Assembly (NCBI GenBank): GCA_963642245.1
Contig: CAVIFY010000009.1
Span: 1-64,000, forward strand
DNA length: 64,000 nucleotides
Reading direction: 5' to 3'
From: CAG-217 sp963642245
Lineage (GTDB): Bacteria; Bacillota; Clostridia; Oscillospirales; Acutalibacteraceae
In this document: positions 9,050 through 16,425 of the stretch, one piece after another
Numbering within the stretch: the first letter of the stretch is position 1
Layout: each line of letters begins with the position of its first letter
Notes under the pieces: model-generated
The model's database searches: none
Seen by the model: the letters and a program-made list of their open reading frames with translations, nothing else
What the model was told of the DNA's origin: nothing
Position numbers and translations under genes: made by a program

Positions 9050-9082
9050 AAAAAAATAACCCCTGCACACCGGGTGCAGGGG
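9050..9082 (-). terminator. Intrinsic terminator of the FGGY kinase operon
   Basis: The stem CCCCTGCAC (9060-9068) / GTGCAGGGG (9074-9082) is followed on the minus strand by a seven-base U tract (A at 9050-9056). T residues after 9085 on the plus strand would let it act in both directions. Confidence 0.85.
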
Positions 9083-9101
9083 CTGTTTTTTATGTAAGGG
9101 T

Positions 9102-10724
9102 TTAGCCGTTGAGAATGGCAAAGTTCTCTTTGTTGGCTTTGTACAGGTTCTTAAACACTTTGAAGTTGCGGTCGTAGACTTCCTTATTGGCCGGGTTGGG
9201 CTTGTAGGTGGTCTTGACCGGGATCAGCTTCTTAACATCAAAGATGGAGGGGATGGCGCCCATACCTACGGCGATACAAGCGGCTGCGCCCACGGCACCG
9301 ATGTTTTGCGGGGACTCTACCACGACCACTTCACGCTGGAGAATATCGGCCAGGATCTGGCAGGTGGTCTCGCCCAAAGCACCGCCGCCGCAGAAGCGCA
9401 CGGTCTTGGACTTTTGGTACTTGGTGGTCTTTAATTCCTGGCGCTCCAGCATCCAGCGCATATGGAAGCAGATGCCCTCCACCACGGCGCGGATCAGCTC
9501 CGTCTTGCCCACATTCAGCCGAATGTTGAAGAACATACCGGCAGCGTTGGGATCCTCAAAGGGGCAGCGGTTGCCGTGGAGCCAGGGGGTAAAGATTACG
9601 CCGTTGGAACCGGCGGGAATGGTGTCGATCACTTCTTCCAGGTAGTCGTACATATTGAACTCTACCTGCTCCAGGCTGTCGGTGGCGTTGCCGTAGCGCT
9701 TTAAGAACACGCCGATCTCGTCCAGCGCCAGGTGGTCCTTGACCCAGCCCACGCACTTGTTGGAGGTCTCCAACTCGCCAAAGTAGTTAAAGGTCTCCGG
9801 ATTGGCGCCAACAATGGCAGCCATCATGGCGCCGGTGTCTACCATCTGCTCCGGCACAACGGTGCCTACCCAGCCGGAGGTGCCGCTGTAAATATGGGCG
9901 TCGCCGATCTCTACCGCACCGGCGCCTACGCCGATCAGAGAGGCGTCGCCGCCACCGCCGTACACTGCGGTGCCCTGGGCCAGACCCAGTTCCTCGGCAG
10001 CCTTGGCGGTCACTTCACCTACTTTATCGGTGCACTTTTTGATCTCCGGCAGGTGCTTCATATCCACGCCCACCATATCGCAAATGGGCTTGCACCAGCC
10101 CTCGTGGCCCTTGCGGGTGTCATACAGCAGGGTGCCGAACGCAGAGTCCTGGGTCATTACGAACTCACCGGTCAGACGGCAGATCAGGTACTCTTTTACA
10201 TCCAGCCACTTATAGACTTTCTTAAAGTTCTCCGGCTCGTGCTCCCGCACCCAGCGGTACTTCCAAATGGGGTCCTTAACAGAGGAGGATACGGCGCCGG
10301 TATAGCGCAGGTACTTGAGCAGCTTGGTCACTTCCGCACCGGCGATCTGTACGCCGTGGGCAATGCCCTTCTTCAGCTCGTCGCCGGCCCGCTGGTCCAT
10401 GTAGGTCATGGGGCGGCGAATGCAGTTGCCCTCTTTGTCTACCAGCACCAGACCCTGCATGGCAGAGCAAAAGCTGATACCCTCTACCTGGTCCTTGGTC
10501 ACGGTAACGCACTTGTTGAACACATTGCGGGTGGTGCTGCACATGGCGCCCCACCATTCGTCAGCGTCCTGCTCGGCACCGCCCTTAACGCCGGTCTCGT
10601 CGTCCACATACAGGCCGTAGCCTGCGGTGTCAGAGGCCAAAATACGCATGGTGTCGCCGATCTCGATCAGGCAGGTCTTGACCCCGGTGGTGCCCACATC
10701 GTAGGTGATTACATACTTGCTCAT
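9102..10724 (-). CDS. FGGY-family carbohydrate kinase
   Basis: A 540-residue ATP-dependent sugar or polyol kinase of the FGGY (xylulokinase/glycerol kinase) family. The N-terminal phosphate-1 loop is YDVGTTGVKT (residues 8-17). A Gly-rich segment GGGGDASLIGVGAG and the hinge-proximal YSGTSGW lie mid-protein. The C-terminal adenosine motif FCGGGALGETTCQILAD is intact. The start follows AGGAGGATATTTT; an in-frame ATG 42 bases earlier has no such site. It lies 38 bases downstream of the TetR gene on the same strand, so the pair form an operon, divergent from the aminotransferase and aldolase. This context suggests it phosphorylates the substrate that the aldolase later cleaves. The actual sugar cannot be told from sequence. 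Confidence 0.9.
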   Translation of the reverse strand: MSKYVITYDVGTTGVKTCLIEIGDTMRILASDTAGYGLYVDDETGVKGGAEQDADEWWGAMCSTTRNVFNKCVTVTKDQVEGISFCSAMQGLVLVDKEGNCIRRPMTYMDQRAGDELKKGIAHGVQIAGAEVTKLLKYLRYTGAVSSSVKDPIWKYRWVREHEPENFKKVYKWLDVKEYLICRLTGEFVMTQDSAFGTLLYDTRKGHEGWCKPICDMVGVDMKHLPEIKKCTDKVGEVTAKAAEELGLAQGTAVYGGGGDASLIGVGAGAVEIGDAHIYSGTSGWVGTVVPEQMVDTGAMMAAIVGANPETFNYFGELETSNKCVGWVKDHLALDEIGVFLKRYGNATDSLEQVEFNMYDYLEEVIDTIPAGSNGVIFTPWLHGNRCPFEDPNAAGMFFNIRLNVGKTELIRAVVEGICFHMRWMLERQELKTTKYQKSKTVRFCGGGALGETTCQILADILQREVVVVESPQNIGAVGAAACIAVGMGAIPSIFDVKKLIPVKTTYKPNPANKEVYDRNFKVFKNLYKANKENFAILNG

Positions 10725-10762
10725 AAAATATCCTCCTATGGTGTTATACGCGGTAAATACCG

Positions 10763-11425
10763 TCACTTCTTTTCAAATGTAAATGCGCTCTCCACAAACT
10801 TCAGCAGCTGGCTGATCACCCGCTCGTCGTCCATCTCCTCCACATCTACGCCGGTGTAGAACTTGAACCGCTCTTTGTAGTAGTCGCAGGTGTAAGAGAA
10901 CTGTAAGGAGGTCAGCAGGTTATCCAGGAAGAAGGCAAAGAGCCGGGGATCCAGGTCCGGGCGCACATCGCCCTTAGCCAGCGCCTGCGCAATGGCCGTG
11001 GTGTAGATACCGCTGGTCTCGCTCTCGATCTCCCGCACCAGCATTTGGGTGCGCTCGCTGTCCTTCTCCGAGGTGATCTCGTTATACAGCCGAATGTAAT
11101 TGGCATTTCGCTTAGAATGGACGCAGGTGGCGCGAATGAGCTTTTCCGCCTTGATCAGCAGCTTGTCGTCGCTGGCCATGATCTCCTCGATCACCTGGGA
11201 CAGAATGCGCATACCCCGCTGAATGCAGGTGATGAACAGATCCTCCTTGGTGGCAAAGTACTTGTACATCAGCCCAATGCTGATCCCCGCGTTCTTGGCG
11301 ATCACATTGATATTGGCATTCTCGTACCCCTTGGAGGAGAATTCCTCGGTGCCCACTTCCAGTATGCGCTCCCGCCGCTCCTCAGATATGCGGTCAAATG
11401 CGTCCTTGTGATGTTTATTTACCAT
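10763..11425 (-). CDS. TetR/AcrR family regulator of the sugar-kinase/aminotransferase/aldolase locus
   Basis: A 220-residue regulator with a classic TetR helix-turn-helix at about residues 12-60 (RILEVGTEEFSSKGYENA, then AGISIGLMYKYFATKEDLF). The all-helical C-terminal half ends in a short polar tail. I chose the ATG at 11423-11425 over the GTG at 11521: the N-terminus then matches the family, the promoter at 11529-11557 would start transcription at about the GTG, and an inverted repeat fills the intervening leader. The ribosome binding site is weak (AAGG about 14 bases upstream). It is the first gene of a two-gene operon with the FGGY kinase and probably controls both itself and the divergent genes. 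Confidence 0.85.
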   Translation of the reverse strand: MVNKHHKDAFDRISEERRERILEVGTEEFSSKGYENANINVIAKNAGISIGLMYKYFATKEDLFITCIQRGMRILSQVIEEIMASDDKLLIKAEKLIRATCVHSKRNANYIRLYNEITSEKDSERTQMLVREIESETSGIYTTAIAQALAKGDVRPDLDPRLFAFFLDNLLTSLQFSYTCDYYKERFKFYTGVDVEEMDDERVISQLLKFVESAFTFEKK

Positions 11426-11444
11426 TTCAAAAAATTTTGTAGCC

Positions 11445-11476
11445 TTGCACAAAGAACGAAAAGCCCCTTTGTGCAA
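11445..11476. promoter_or_regulatory. Perfect 10-bp inverted repeat in the TetR leader (candidate operator)
   Basis: TTGCACAAAG (11445-11454) and CTTTGTGCAA (11467-11476) are perfect inverted copies with a 12-base spacer, so the half-site centres are 22 bases (two helical turns) apart. It lies between the minus-strand promoter and the TetR start codon. Operator for the adjacent TetR protein is inferred; an RNA hairpin limiting TetR translation is the alternative. Confidence 0.6.
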
Positions 11477-11528
11477 TCCGTACAAATACTCCCTCTCTGT
11501 AAAGCGTGAACCGCAATTCACTTTTCTT

Positions 11529-11557
11529 ATATTATCATTATTTAACCGCTATTGCAA
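11529..11557 (-). promoter_or_regulatory. Promoter of the TetR-FGGY kinase operon
   Basis: On the minus strand, TTGCAA (11552-11557) and TAATAT (11529-11534) are separated by 17 bases. It gives a leader of roughly 95 bases that contains the 11445-11476 inverted repeat. Confidence 0.65.
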
Positions 11558-11609
11558 GAAATCTGAACAAAATTGCGGGAAAATTGAACAAATTTCTGCA
11601 AGTACCCAT

Positions 11610-11637
11610 TTGACAAATCGTTAAAAAGTGATATACT
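11610..11637 (+). promoter_or_regulatory. Promoter of the aminotransferase-aldolase genes
   Basis: A perfect TTGACA (11610-11615) and TATACT (11632-11637) with a 16-base spacer. It is divergent from the TetR promoter about 55 bases away, so one regulator could govern both. Confidence 0.75.
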
Positions 11638-11652
11638 AAAGGTGTATTTTAT

Positions 11653-11683
11653 GTGAGCGATGGCTCACACCCTGTGGGGTGAG
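11653..11683 (+). promoter_or_regulatory. Leader with alternative hairpins upstream of the aminotransferase
   Basis: GTGAGC (11653-11658), GCTCAC (11663-11668) and GTGAGC (about 11679-11684) alternate. The middle copy can pair with either flank, the second pairing being extended by CCC/GGG. The two stems are mutually exclusive. This layout is typical of RNA switches or attenuators but can occur by chance. No T tract follows directly. Confidence 0.35.
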
Positions 11684-11718
11684 CGGCGACTCATGATTTT
11701 TAAGGAGGAACGACCATT

Positions 11719-13209
11719 ATGGATACCCGATTTGCAATTTCTGAGTATCTTGATGCAGCGCAGGTCACCGCTCAGCTGGACGCGCTCATCAAAAAGCCCA
11801 TCTATTCCATCAGCCCGGCTGCACTGAAGAAGTATGAAGAAGAATACTTCGACAAGAAGTGCGCCAAGTCCAAGGCTATGATCACCGAGGCAAGAGAGAT
11901 TATTCCCGGCGGTGTGCAGCACAACCTGGCGTTTAACTATCCTTTCCCCATCGTGATGACCAAGGCCAAGGGCGCTAAGCTCTACGATATTGACGGCAAC
12001 GAGTATTACGACTTCCTGCAGGCCGGCGGCCCCACCATCCTGGGTTCCAACGACGATGTAGTGAAGGAGAAGGTTAAAGAGCTGCTGGACGATTGCGGTC
12101 CTTCCACCGGTCTGTTCCATGAATATGAGTACAAGCTGGCCAAGAAGATCTCCGACTGCGTTCCTTCCGTAGAGATGTTCCGTATGCTGGGTTCCGGTAC
12201 AGAGGCCTGCATGTGCGCTGTGCGTGTGGCTCGTCTGGCTACCGGCCACAAGAACATCATCAAGATGGGCGGCGCTTATCACGGCTGGTCCGATCAGCTG
12301 GCATGGGGTATGCGTGTGCCCGGCACCATGAACCTGCAGTCTCACGGTGTACCGCTGTTCGTATTCAAGCACACCCAGGAGTTCTTCCCCAATGACCTGA
12401 AGAGCCTGGAGCGCAAGCTGATCCTTAACAAGTTCCGCGGCGGCACCGCTGCCGTATTCATTGAGGCCATTGGTCCGGAGTCCGGTACCCGTCCGGTAGA
12501 CAAGGACTTCCCCAAGGGCGTACAGGCACTGTGCCGCAAGTACGGCGCTCTGCTGGTTTGCGACGAGGTTGTGACCGGCTTCCGTATCGGCGTGTCCGGT
12601 GCACAGGGCTACTTCGGCATTGATCCCGACATCACCATCTTCGGTAAGGTGATCGCCGGCGGTTACCCGGGTGCAGGCGGCATCGGCGGCCACAAAGAGG
12701 TTATGAAGTACTTAGGCGCCGGCCTGGATAAGGGCAACGGCTCCGGCAAGAAGATCCATAAGGCTATGTGCGGCGGCACCATGGCTGCTACCCCCATCTC
12801 CTGCTGCGCAGGTTACACTGCCATCTGCGAGATCGAGAAGCGCAACGCCTGCCAGGTAGCCGGTAAGATGGCTGACCGTCTGGTACACGGCCTGCAGGCA
12901 CTGATCAAGAAGTATGACCTGCCCTTCGTGTGCTTCAACCAGGGTTCTGTATGTCACCTGGATACCGTTGGTACCATGCACTTTAAGGTAGACTGGAAAC
13001 ATCCGTGGACCATTCCGAACACCTTGAAGGAGACCGGCAAGCGTCAGACCGAGATGGAGCACATGGGCGCTGCTTACATGGCAGAGGGCCTGGTAACTCT
13101 GGCCGGTTCTCGTCTGTACACCTCCGCCGCTTATACGGAAGAGATGATCGACGACTGCCTGAACAGATTTGAGAATGTGTTCAAGAACTGCGTTTGCATC
13201 GAGGCGTAA
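11719..13209 (+). CDS. Class III PLP-dependent aminotransferase, glutamate-1-semialdehyde aminomutase-like
   Basis: A 496-residue fold-type I PLP enzyme. Seen: SGTEACMCAVRVAR phosphate-site region (about 159-172), GAYHGW (185-190), the cofactor Asp282 in CDEVVTGFR and the PLP-binding Lys310 in ITIFGKVIAGG. The closest named relatives are GSA aminomutases (HemL, about 430 residues). This protein has an N-terminal extension of roughly 50 residues, and no other haem gene is nearby, so a haem role is unlikely. Its neighbours (sugar kinase, class II aldolase, TetR) suggest it transaminates, or eliminates from, an amino-sugar or amino-alcohol intermediate. The ribosome binding site is AAGGAGGAACGACC. 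Codons are strongly biased towards one set (CTG, GGC, AAG), which suggests high expression when on. Confidence 0.85.
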   Translation: MDTRFAISEYLDAAQVTAQLDALIKKPIYSISPAALKKYEEEYFDKKCAKSKAMITEAREIIPGGVQHNLAFNYPFPIVMTKAKGAKLYDIDGNEYYDFLQAGGPTILGSNDDVVKEKVKELLDDCGPSTGLFHEYEYKLAKKISDCVPSVEMFRMLGSGTEACMCAVRVARLATGHKNIIKMGGAYHGWSDQLAWGMRVPGTMNLQSHGVPLFVFKHTQEFFPNDLKSLERKLILNKFRGGTAAVFIEAIGPESGTRPVDKDFPKGVQALCRKYGALLVCDEVVTGFRIGVSGAQGYFGIDPDITIFGKVIAGGYPGAGGIGGHKEVMKYLGAGLDKGNGSGKKIHKAMCGGTMAATPISCCAGYTAICEIEKRNACQVAGKMADRLVHGLQALIKKYDLPFVCFNQGSVCHLDTVGTMHFKVDWKHPWTIPNTLKETGKRQTEMEHMGAAYMAEGLVTLAGSRLYTSAAYTEEMIDDCLNRFENVFKNCVCIEA

Positions 13210-13220
13210 GAATTTTTACC

Positions 13221-13282
13221 AAGGGCGGTACCGGGCAGTGATGCCCGGCCGTCCTTTTGGTGCTTTTGCCCCCGGGGCAAAA
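13221..13282 (+). terminator. Two adjacent hairpins between aminotransferase and aldolase genes
   Basis: A strong GC-rich stem (AAGGGCGG…CCGGGCA / TGCCCGG…CGTCCTTTT, 13221-13258) is followed by a second palindrome (TTTTGCC…GGCAAAA, about 13264-13282). The first ends in TTTT and may partly terminate transcription or protect the upstream message, giving unequal expression of the two genes. Confidence 0.5.
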
Positions 13283-13305
13283 ATACGATTTTAAGGGGAA
13301 AACAC

Positions 13306-14523
13306 ATGGCTTACGAATTAGAAGAAGCAAAAAAGCTGGTCGTTGAGGCCGGCAAAAAGCTGGTGGAAAGCGGCCTGATCGCCCGTACCTGGGGCAATGT
13401 ATCCGCCCGTATTTCCGACACCCAGTTTGTGATCACGCCCTCCGGTCGTGCGTATGAGACGCTGACGCCGGAAGAGGTAGTGGTGGTCAATATTGAGGAC
13501 TGCTCCTATGAGGGTGACATTAAGCCCTCTTCCGAGAAGGGCGTGCACGCTGCGGCGTACCGCCACCATCCCACCGTGGACTTTGTGATCCACACCCATC
13601 AGAAGGCGGCCACCATCGTCAGCATTACCGGCATGGAGATCCGCAATGTTTATAAGGAATTTCAGCCGGTACTGGGCACCAAGGTGCCTTGCGCCGATTA
13701 TGCTATGTCTACCACCAATTCTCTGCGCAAGAAGGTGGAGATGTGCATTATGATGAACCCGGGCTGCCGCGCCATTATGATGATGCACCACGGCACCCTG
13801 TGCATGGGTGATACCTTTGAGCAGGCCTTTGAGATCGCAGACGCACTGGAGAAGTGCTGCGAGCGGGTGATCAAGGACAACTACCTGCGCCACTCCTGGG
13901 CAGAGACTTATTCCGACGAGGGCAAGCGCAACTACTTCTTGCAGAAGAACGGCGCTGTGGCTATGCCGGAGAGCATTTGCGACCTGGGCTCCTCCGTGCG
14001 CAACGGCAAGACCTTTAGCCTGACCGTTGGCGGCGAGACCATTGATGTGGACCTGGAGACCGGGCTGGGCATTACCGGCATTGCACCCAAGTGCGCCAAG
14101 ATCCATAAGGCTATTTATGACAGCCAGGATTGCTCCATCATCAAGCATGTGACCGATCCGGATGTGATCGCTGTGTCCTGCACCGGCGAGGATATGATCC
14201 CCATGATCGACGATTTTGCACAGATCGCCGGCGTGGATGTAAAGAACCGTCCGTGGATCAACGGCGATACAGACGCTTGCGCCAAGGACATTGCCAAGGC
14301 TATGGATAGCCGCAATGCCATCCTGATCCAGGGCAACGGCGCCATCATCACCGGCAATTCCGACGGGGATATGCAGGCGCTGGAGATCATTATGGACAAG
14401 GGCTGCGAGGCCGTGATCGACACGGACATTTTCAACCGCCCCCATTATGTGCCCAAGGCTGAGTGCTTCCTGATGCGCACCGTGTATCTGGCCAAGTATT
14501 CCAAAGAGATCAATAAAAAATAA
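13306..14523 (+). CDS. Double-domain class II aldolase/adducin family protein
   Basis: A 405-residue protein, nearly twice the usual class II aldolase length (about 215). The N-terminal half is a complete aldolase domain like L-fuculose-1-phosphate aldolase: catalytic-type Glu77 (SSEKGV), zinc ligands His96 and His98 (VIHTHQ) and a third His at 161-162 (MMMHHGTLC). The C-terminal half (about 225-400) appears to repeat the fold (KIHKAIYDSQDC, then AILIQGNGAIITG). There the metal-ligand positions are replaced: SC instead of HTH, and GNG instead of HHG. The second half is therefore probably structural or regulatory. The start follows AAGGGGAAAACAC. The likely reaction is retro-aldol cleavage of a phosphorylated sugar made by the divergent FGGY kinase. 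Confidence 0.85.
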   Translation: MAYELEEAKKLVVEAGKKLVESGLIARTWGNVSARISDTQFVITPSGRAYETLTPEEVVVVNIEDCSYEGDIKPSSEKGVHAAAYRHHPTVDFVIHTHQKAATIVSITGMEIRNVYKEFQPVLGTKVPCADYAMSTTNSLRKKVEMCIMMNPGCRAIMMMHHGTLCMGDTFEQAFEIADALEKCCERVIKDNYLRHSWAETYSDEGKRNYFLQKNGAVAMPESICDLGSSVRNGKTFSLTVGGETIDVDLETGLGITGIAPKCAKIHKAIYDSQDCSIIKHVTDPDVIAVSCTGEDMIPMIDDFAQIAGVDVKNRPWINGDTDACAKDIAKAMDSRNAILIQGNGAIITGNSDGDMQALEIIMDKGCEAVIDTDIFNRPHYVPKAECFLMRTVYLAKYSKEINKK

Positions 14524-14540
14524 GGCGCTCTGCGCCACCG

Positions 14541-14572
14541 CCACCCATTGCATTGCAGTGGGTGGTTTTTTT
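14541..14572 (+). terminator. Intrinsic terminator of the aldolase gene
   Basis: The stem CCACCCATTGC / GCAGTGGGTGG has a three-base loop and one wobble pair, followed by seven T residues. Confidence 0.9.
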
Positions 14573-14609
14573 ATTGATTGTAGGCCACCCAAATGCCCAT
14601 ATCGGCCGC

Positions 14610-14636
14610 GGTGCGATGTGGGCATCGCACCCTACC
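14610..14636 (-). repeat. GTAGGG-hairpin intergenic repeat, copy 1
   Basis: Read on the minus strand: GTAGGG merging into a hairpin whose arms are GGTGCGATG and CATCGCACC (plus-strand arms at 14610-14618 and 14623-14631, loop TGGG). It is related to the copy at 29899-29924, with two compensated base-pair changes in the stem. Confidence 0.75.
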
Positions 14637-14714
14637 TCGTCGACATTGACTTCATATTGCTTGTGGCGGATTTCTAACAAAATCCACCCCGCGCGCATTC
14701 CGTAATGTCTCCTC

Positions 14715-14744
14715 TCCCCAAAAAGGCAAAAGCCTTTTTGGGGA
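14715..14744. repeat. Perfect 13-bp palindrome
   Basis: TCCCCAAAAAGGC (14715-14727) and GCCTTTTTGGGGA (14732-14744) flank an AAAA loop. It is a very stable hairpin on either strand but lacks a long T run directly after it. It may act as a back-up terminator or be part of a repeat element. Confidence 0.8.
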
Positions 14745-14758
14745 CCCCATAACATACT

Positions 14759-14784
14759 CGTAGGGGCGGCAACCTGCCGCCCGA
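14759..14784 (+). repeat. GTAGGG-hairpin intergenic repeat, copy 2
   Basis: CGTAGGGGCGGCAACCTGCC onward: a GTAGGG head followed by a GGGCGGC / GCCGCCC type stem. It lies in opposite orientation to copy 1, about 125 bases away. Confidence 0.75.
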
Positions 14785-14803
14785 TTTTTCATTACATACA
14801 CGC

Positions 14804-14833
14804 AAAAAAGAACCCCGCTTTTACAAGCGGGGC
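14804..14833 (-). terminator. Intrinsic terminator of the GPH symporter-GH30 operon
   Basis: On the minus strand a perfect 8-bp stem (CCCCGCTT, loop GTAA, AAGCGGGG) is followed by TTCTTTTTT. Confidence 0.9.
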
Positions 14834-14851
14834 TTTTGTATTTTATGGCTT

Positions 14852-16405
14852 TTATTTTTCTAGCACCAGGGTGGTGACGGAGCGGGCAGGCAGGGCAAAG
14901 GCGTCGGCGGCGGTGCCGGTGTCTGTCTTTGCCAGGTCGTTGTCCTTGTCGGTCACATAGGTGGTGTGGCGGGTGTAGCCGTCCAGCGCCAGGGTGGTGC
15001 TGCGGGCCTTATCCGTGTTGTTGATGAATACGGCGGTGACGGTGCCGTCCGGGTTTTTGAACGCCACGGACTGCACATCGCTCAGTTCCTCCGGCAGGGT
15101 GATGGCAATGCGCACGCTGCCCTCGTCGGTGAATTTGGAGAAGTTGCCCAGCACCCACAGCCGCTTGGAAGTTTCCACTTTATGGCTGTCCTTGTCCAGG
15201 TACACCAGGCCGTCGGTGTAGCCGCCAAAGGCGCAGGCGGTCCACCAGTCCCACTCTACCGCGTTCAGTACCGTTAGATCCTGCTGAATGATCCCGGCCA
15301 GCGCCAGGCCGTATTCCATACCCAGGCCGCTGTCCATACCGTTCTTTTGGATCAGGTCATACACGCCGCTGTTTTGGTCATCGGTCATTTGGCAGTATTC
15401 CGTCAGCGCCAGTTTGTAGTTGTTGCCGTAGGTGTCGGCCATGGCGTCGGCAAAGGCCTGTTTCTCCTCCGGACTGGCCCAGTAGGAATGGAGCGCCAGC
15501 GTGGGTATGCCCTTGCGCAGAGCGCTGTTTTTCAGCCCGTTGACGCCGCTTTTGCCAAACATGGTCTTTAGGTACGCCATACAGGTGTCCGTGCCGATGT
15601 GGCCGCTTTCCCAGCCCTCCAGTTGGCAGTTCTTTAGGGCGTCCTCCTGTGCCATTTGTTCCAAAAACACCTTGTACAGGTCCCGGCACTGGGTCTTGGA
15701 GTAGTAGCAGCCCTCCTGCTTGGCGGTGCCGTCCTCGTAGCCCCGCCAGCTCCACTCCGGCTCGTTGATGGGGGACAGCCCGGTGACCCGATACCCGGCC
15801 TCTGTAAAGTGCTTGGCGCAGGCAATGCTGTACTTGGCAAAGTCCCCGTACCGCTCCGGCTCCAGATTGGTCACATATTTTTCATCGTCCGGCAGGTAGT
15901 CGCAGTAGGCTTTGCCGTTGGTGGTGTAGAACACCGGGGCGCTGTTGGAGAACAGGGTCACCCGCAGGTCGTCGTTCATACTCTTTGCCAGTGCCAGGGC
16001 GTTTTGCGCCGCTGCGTCCCGCTCCCAGTGGTAGCTGCCGTCCTTGTCCATAAAGGCTTCTGCCCGGCGGTCCGGGTCGGTAATGGTGGCGTCGTCCTTG
16101 CACCCGGCGCCCAGGTTGTAGCGGTAAACATTCAGTCCAATGCCGCTGTTTTCATCATACAGCAGGGAGAGAATATCCTTGGCGTTGTCCCAGTCGCCCA
16201 CCTCCTGGCTCCACCAGCAGGCGGAGGCGCCAAAGCCGTTCATCGTCTGATACGCGGCGGTCGGCTCAATGGTGATGGCCTTGACCTCTGCGGTGGTGGC
16301 GGCAGGCTCTGCGCTGCCGGAGGTGCCGGCGGTGCACCCGGCCAGCAGGGCGGTGGCGCACAGGGTGGCGGTCACTTTTTGTAAGCGTTTGGTGTTTGCA
16401 GTCAT
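14852..16405 (-). CDS. GH30-family glycoside hydrolase lipoprotein
   Basis: A 517-residue secreted, membrane-anchored glycosidase. The signal peptide ends in lipobox LLAGC with Cys24, followed by a short Ala/Thr/Ser linker. The catalytic (beta/alpha)8 domain starts with MNGFGASACWW (about 55-65). It carries the acid/base Glu215 in SPINEPEW and the nucleophile-position Glu336 in LALTEYCQM. The last 100 residues form the beta-sandwich side domain usual in GH30. The GASACWW N-terminus recalls the GH30 branch that includes endo-beta-1,6-galactanases, so plant arabinogalactan is a possible substrate, but this is weak. It lies 20 bases after a GPH symporter gene, which suggests hydrolysis outside and uptake of the released sugar. 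Confidence 0.85.
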   Translation of the reverse strand: MTANTKRLQKVTATLCATALLAGCTAGTSGSAEPAATTAEVKAITIEPTAAYQTMNGFGASACWWSQEVGDWDNAKDILSLLYDENSGIGLNVYRYNLGAGCKDDATITDPDRRAEAFMDKDGSYHWERDAAAQNALALAKSMNDDLRVTLFSNSAPVFYTTNGKAYCDYLPDDEKYVTNLEPERYGDFAKYSIACAKHFTEAGYRVTGLSPINEPEWSWRGYEDGTAKQEGCYYSKTQCRDLYKVFLEQMAQEDALKNCQLEGWESGHIGTDTCMAYLKTMFGKSGVNGLKNSALRKGIPTLALHSYWASPEEKQAFADAMADTYGNNYKLALTEYCQMTDDQNSGVYDLIQKNGMDSGLGMEYGLALAGIIQQDLTVLNAVEWDWWTACAFGGYTDGLVYLDKDSHKVETSKRLWVLGNFSKFTDEGSVRIAITLPEELSDVQSVAFKNPDGTVTAVFINNTDKARSTTLALDGYTRHTTYVTDKDNDLAKTDTGTAADAFALPARSVTTLVLEK

Positions 16406-16425
16406 TTTTCTTTTATCCTTTATCG

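Larger units (their letters stand above)
14573..14803. other. Non-coding intergenic stretch carrying palindromic repeats
   Basis: The gap between the convergent aldolase and GH30 genes (14524-14851) contains no convincing gene. Between its two terminators it holds a minus-oriented and a plus-oriented copy of the GTAGGG-hairpin element, a perfect 13-bp palindrome, and an imperfect GGATTT / AAAATCC inverted repeat near 14670-14685. Confidence 0.7.

Noticed and set aside
11426..11521. Longer TetR protein starting at GTG 11521
   Set aside because: The extra 32 residues do not fit the family, the GTG lies at the predicted transcription start, and the stretch holds the inverted repeat.
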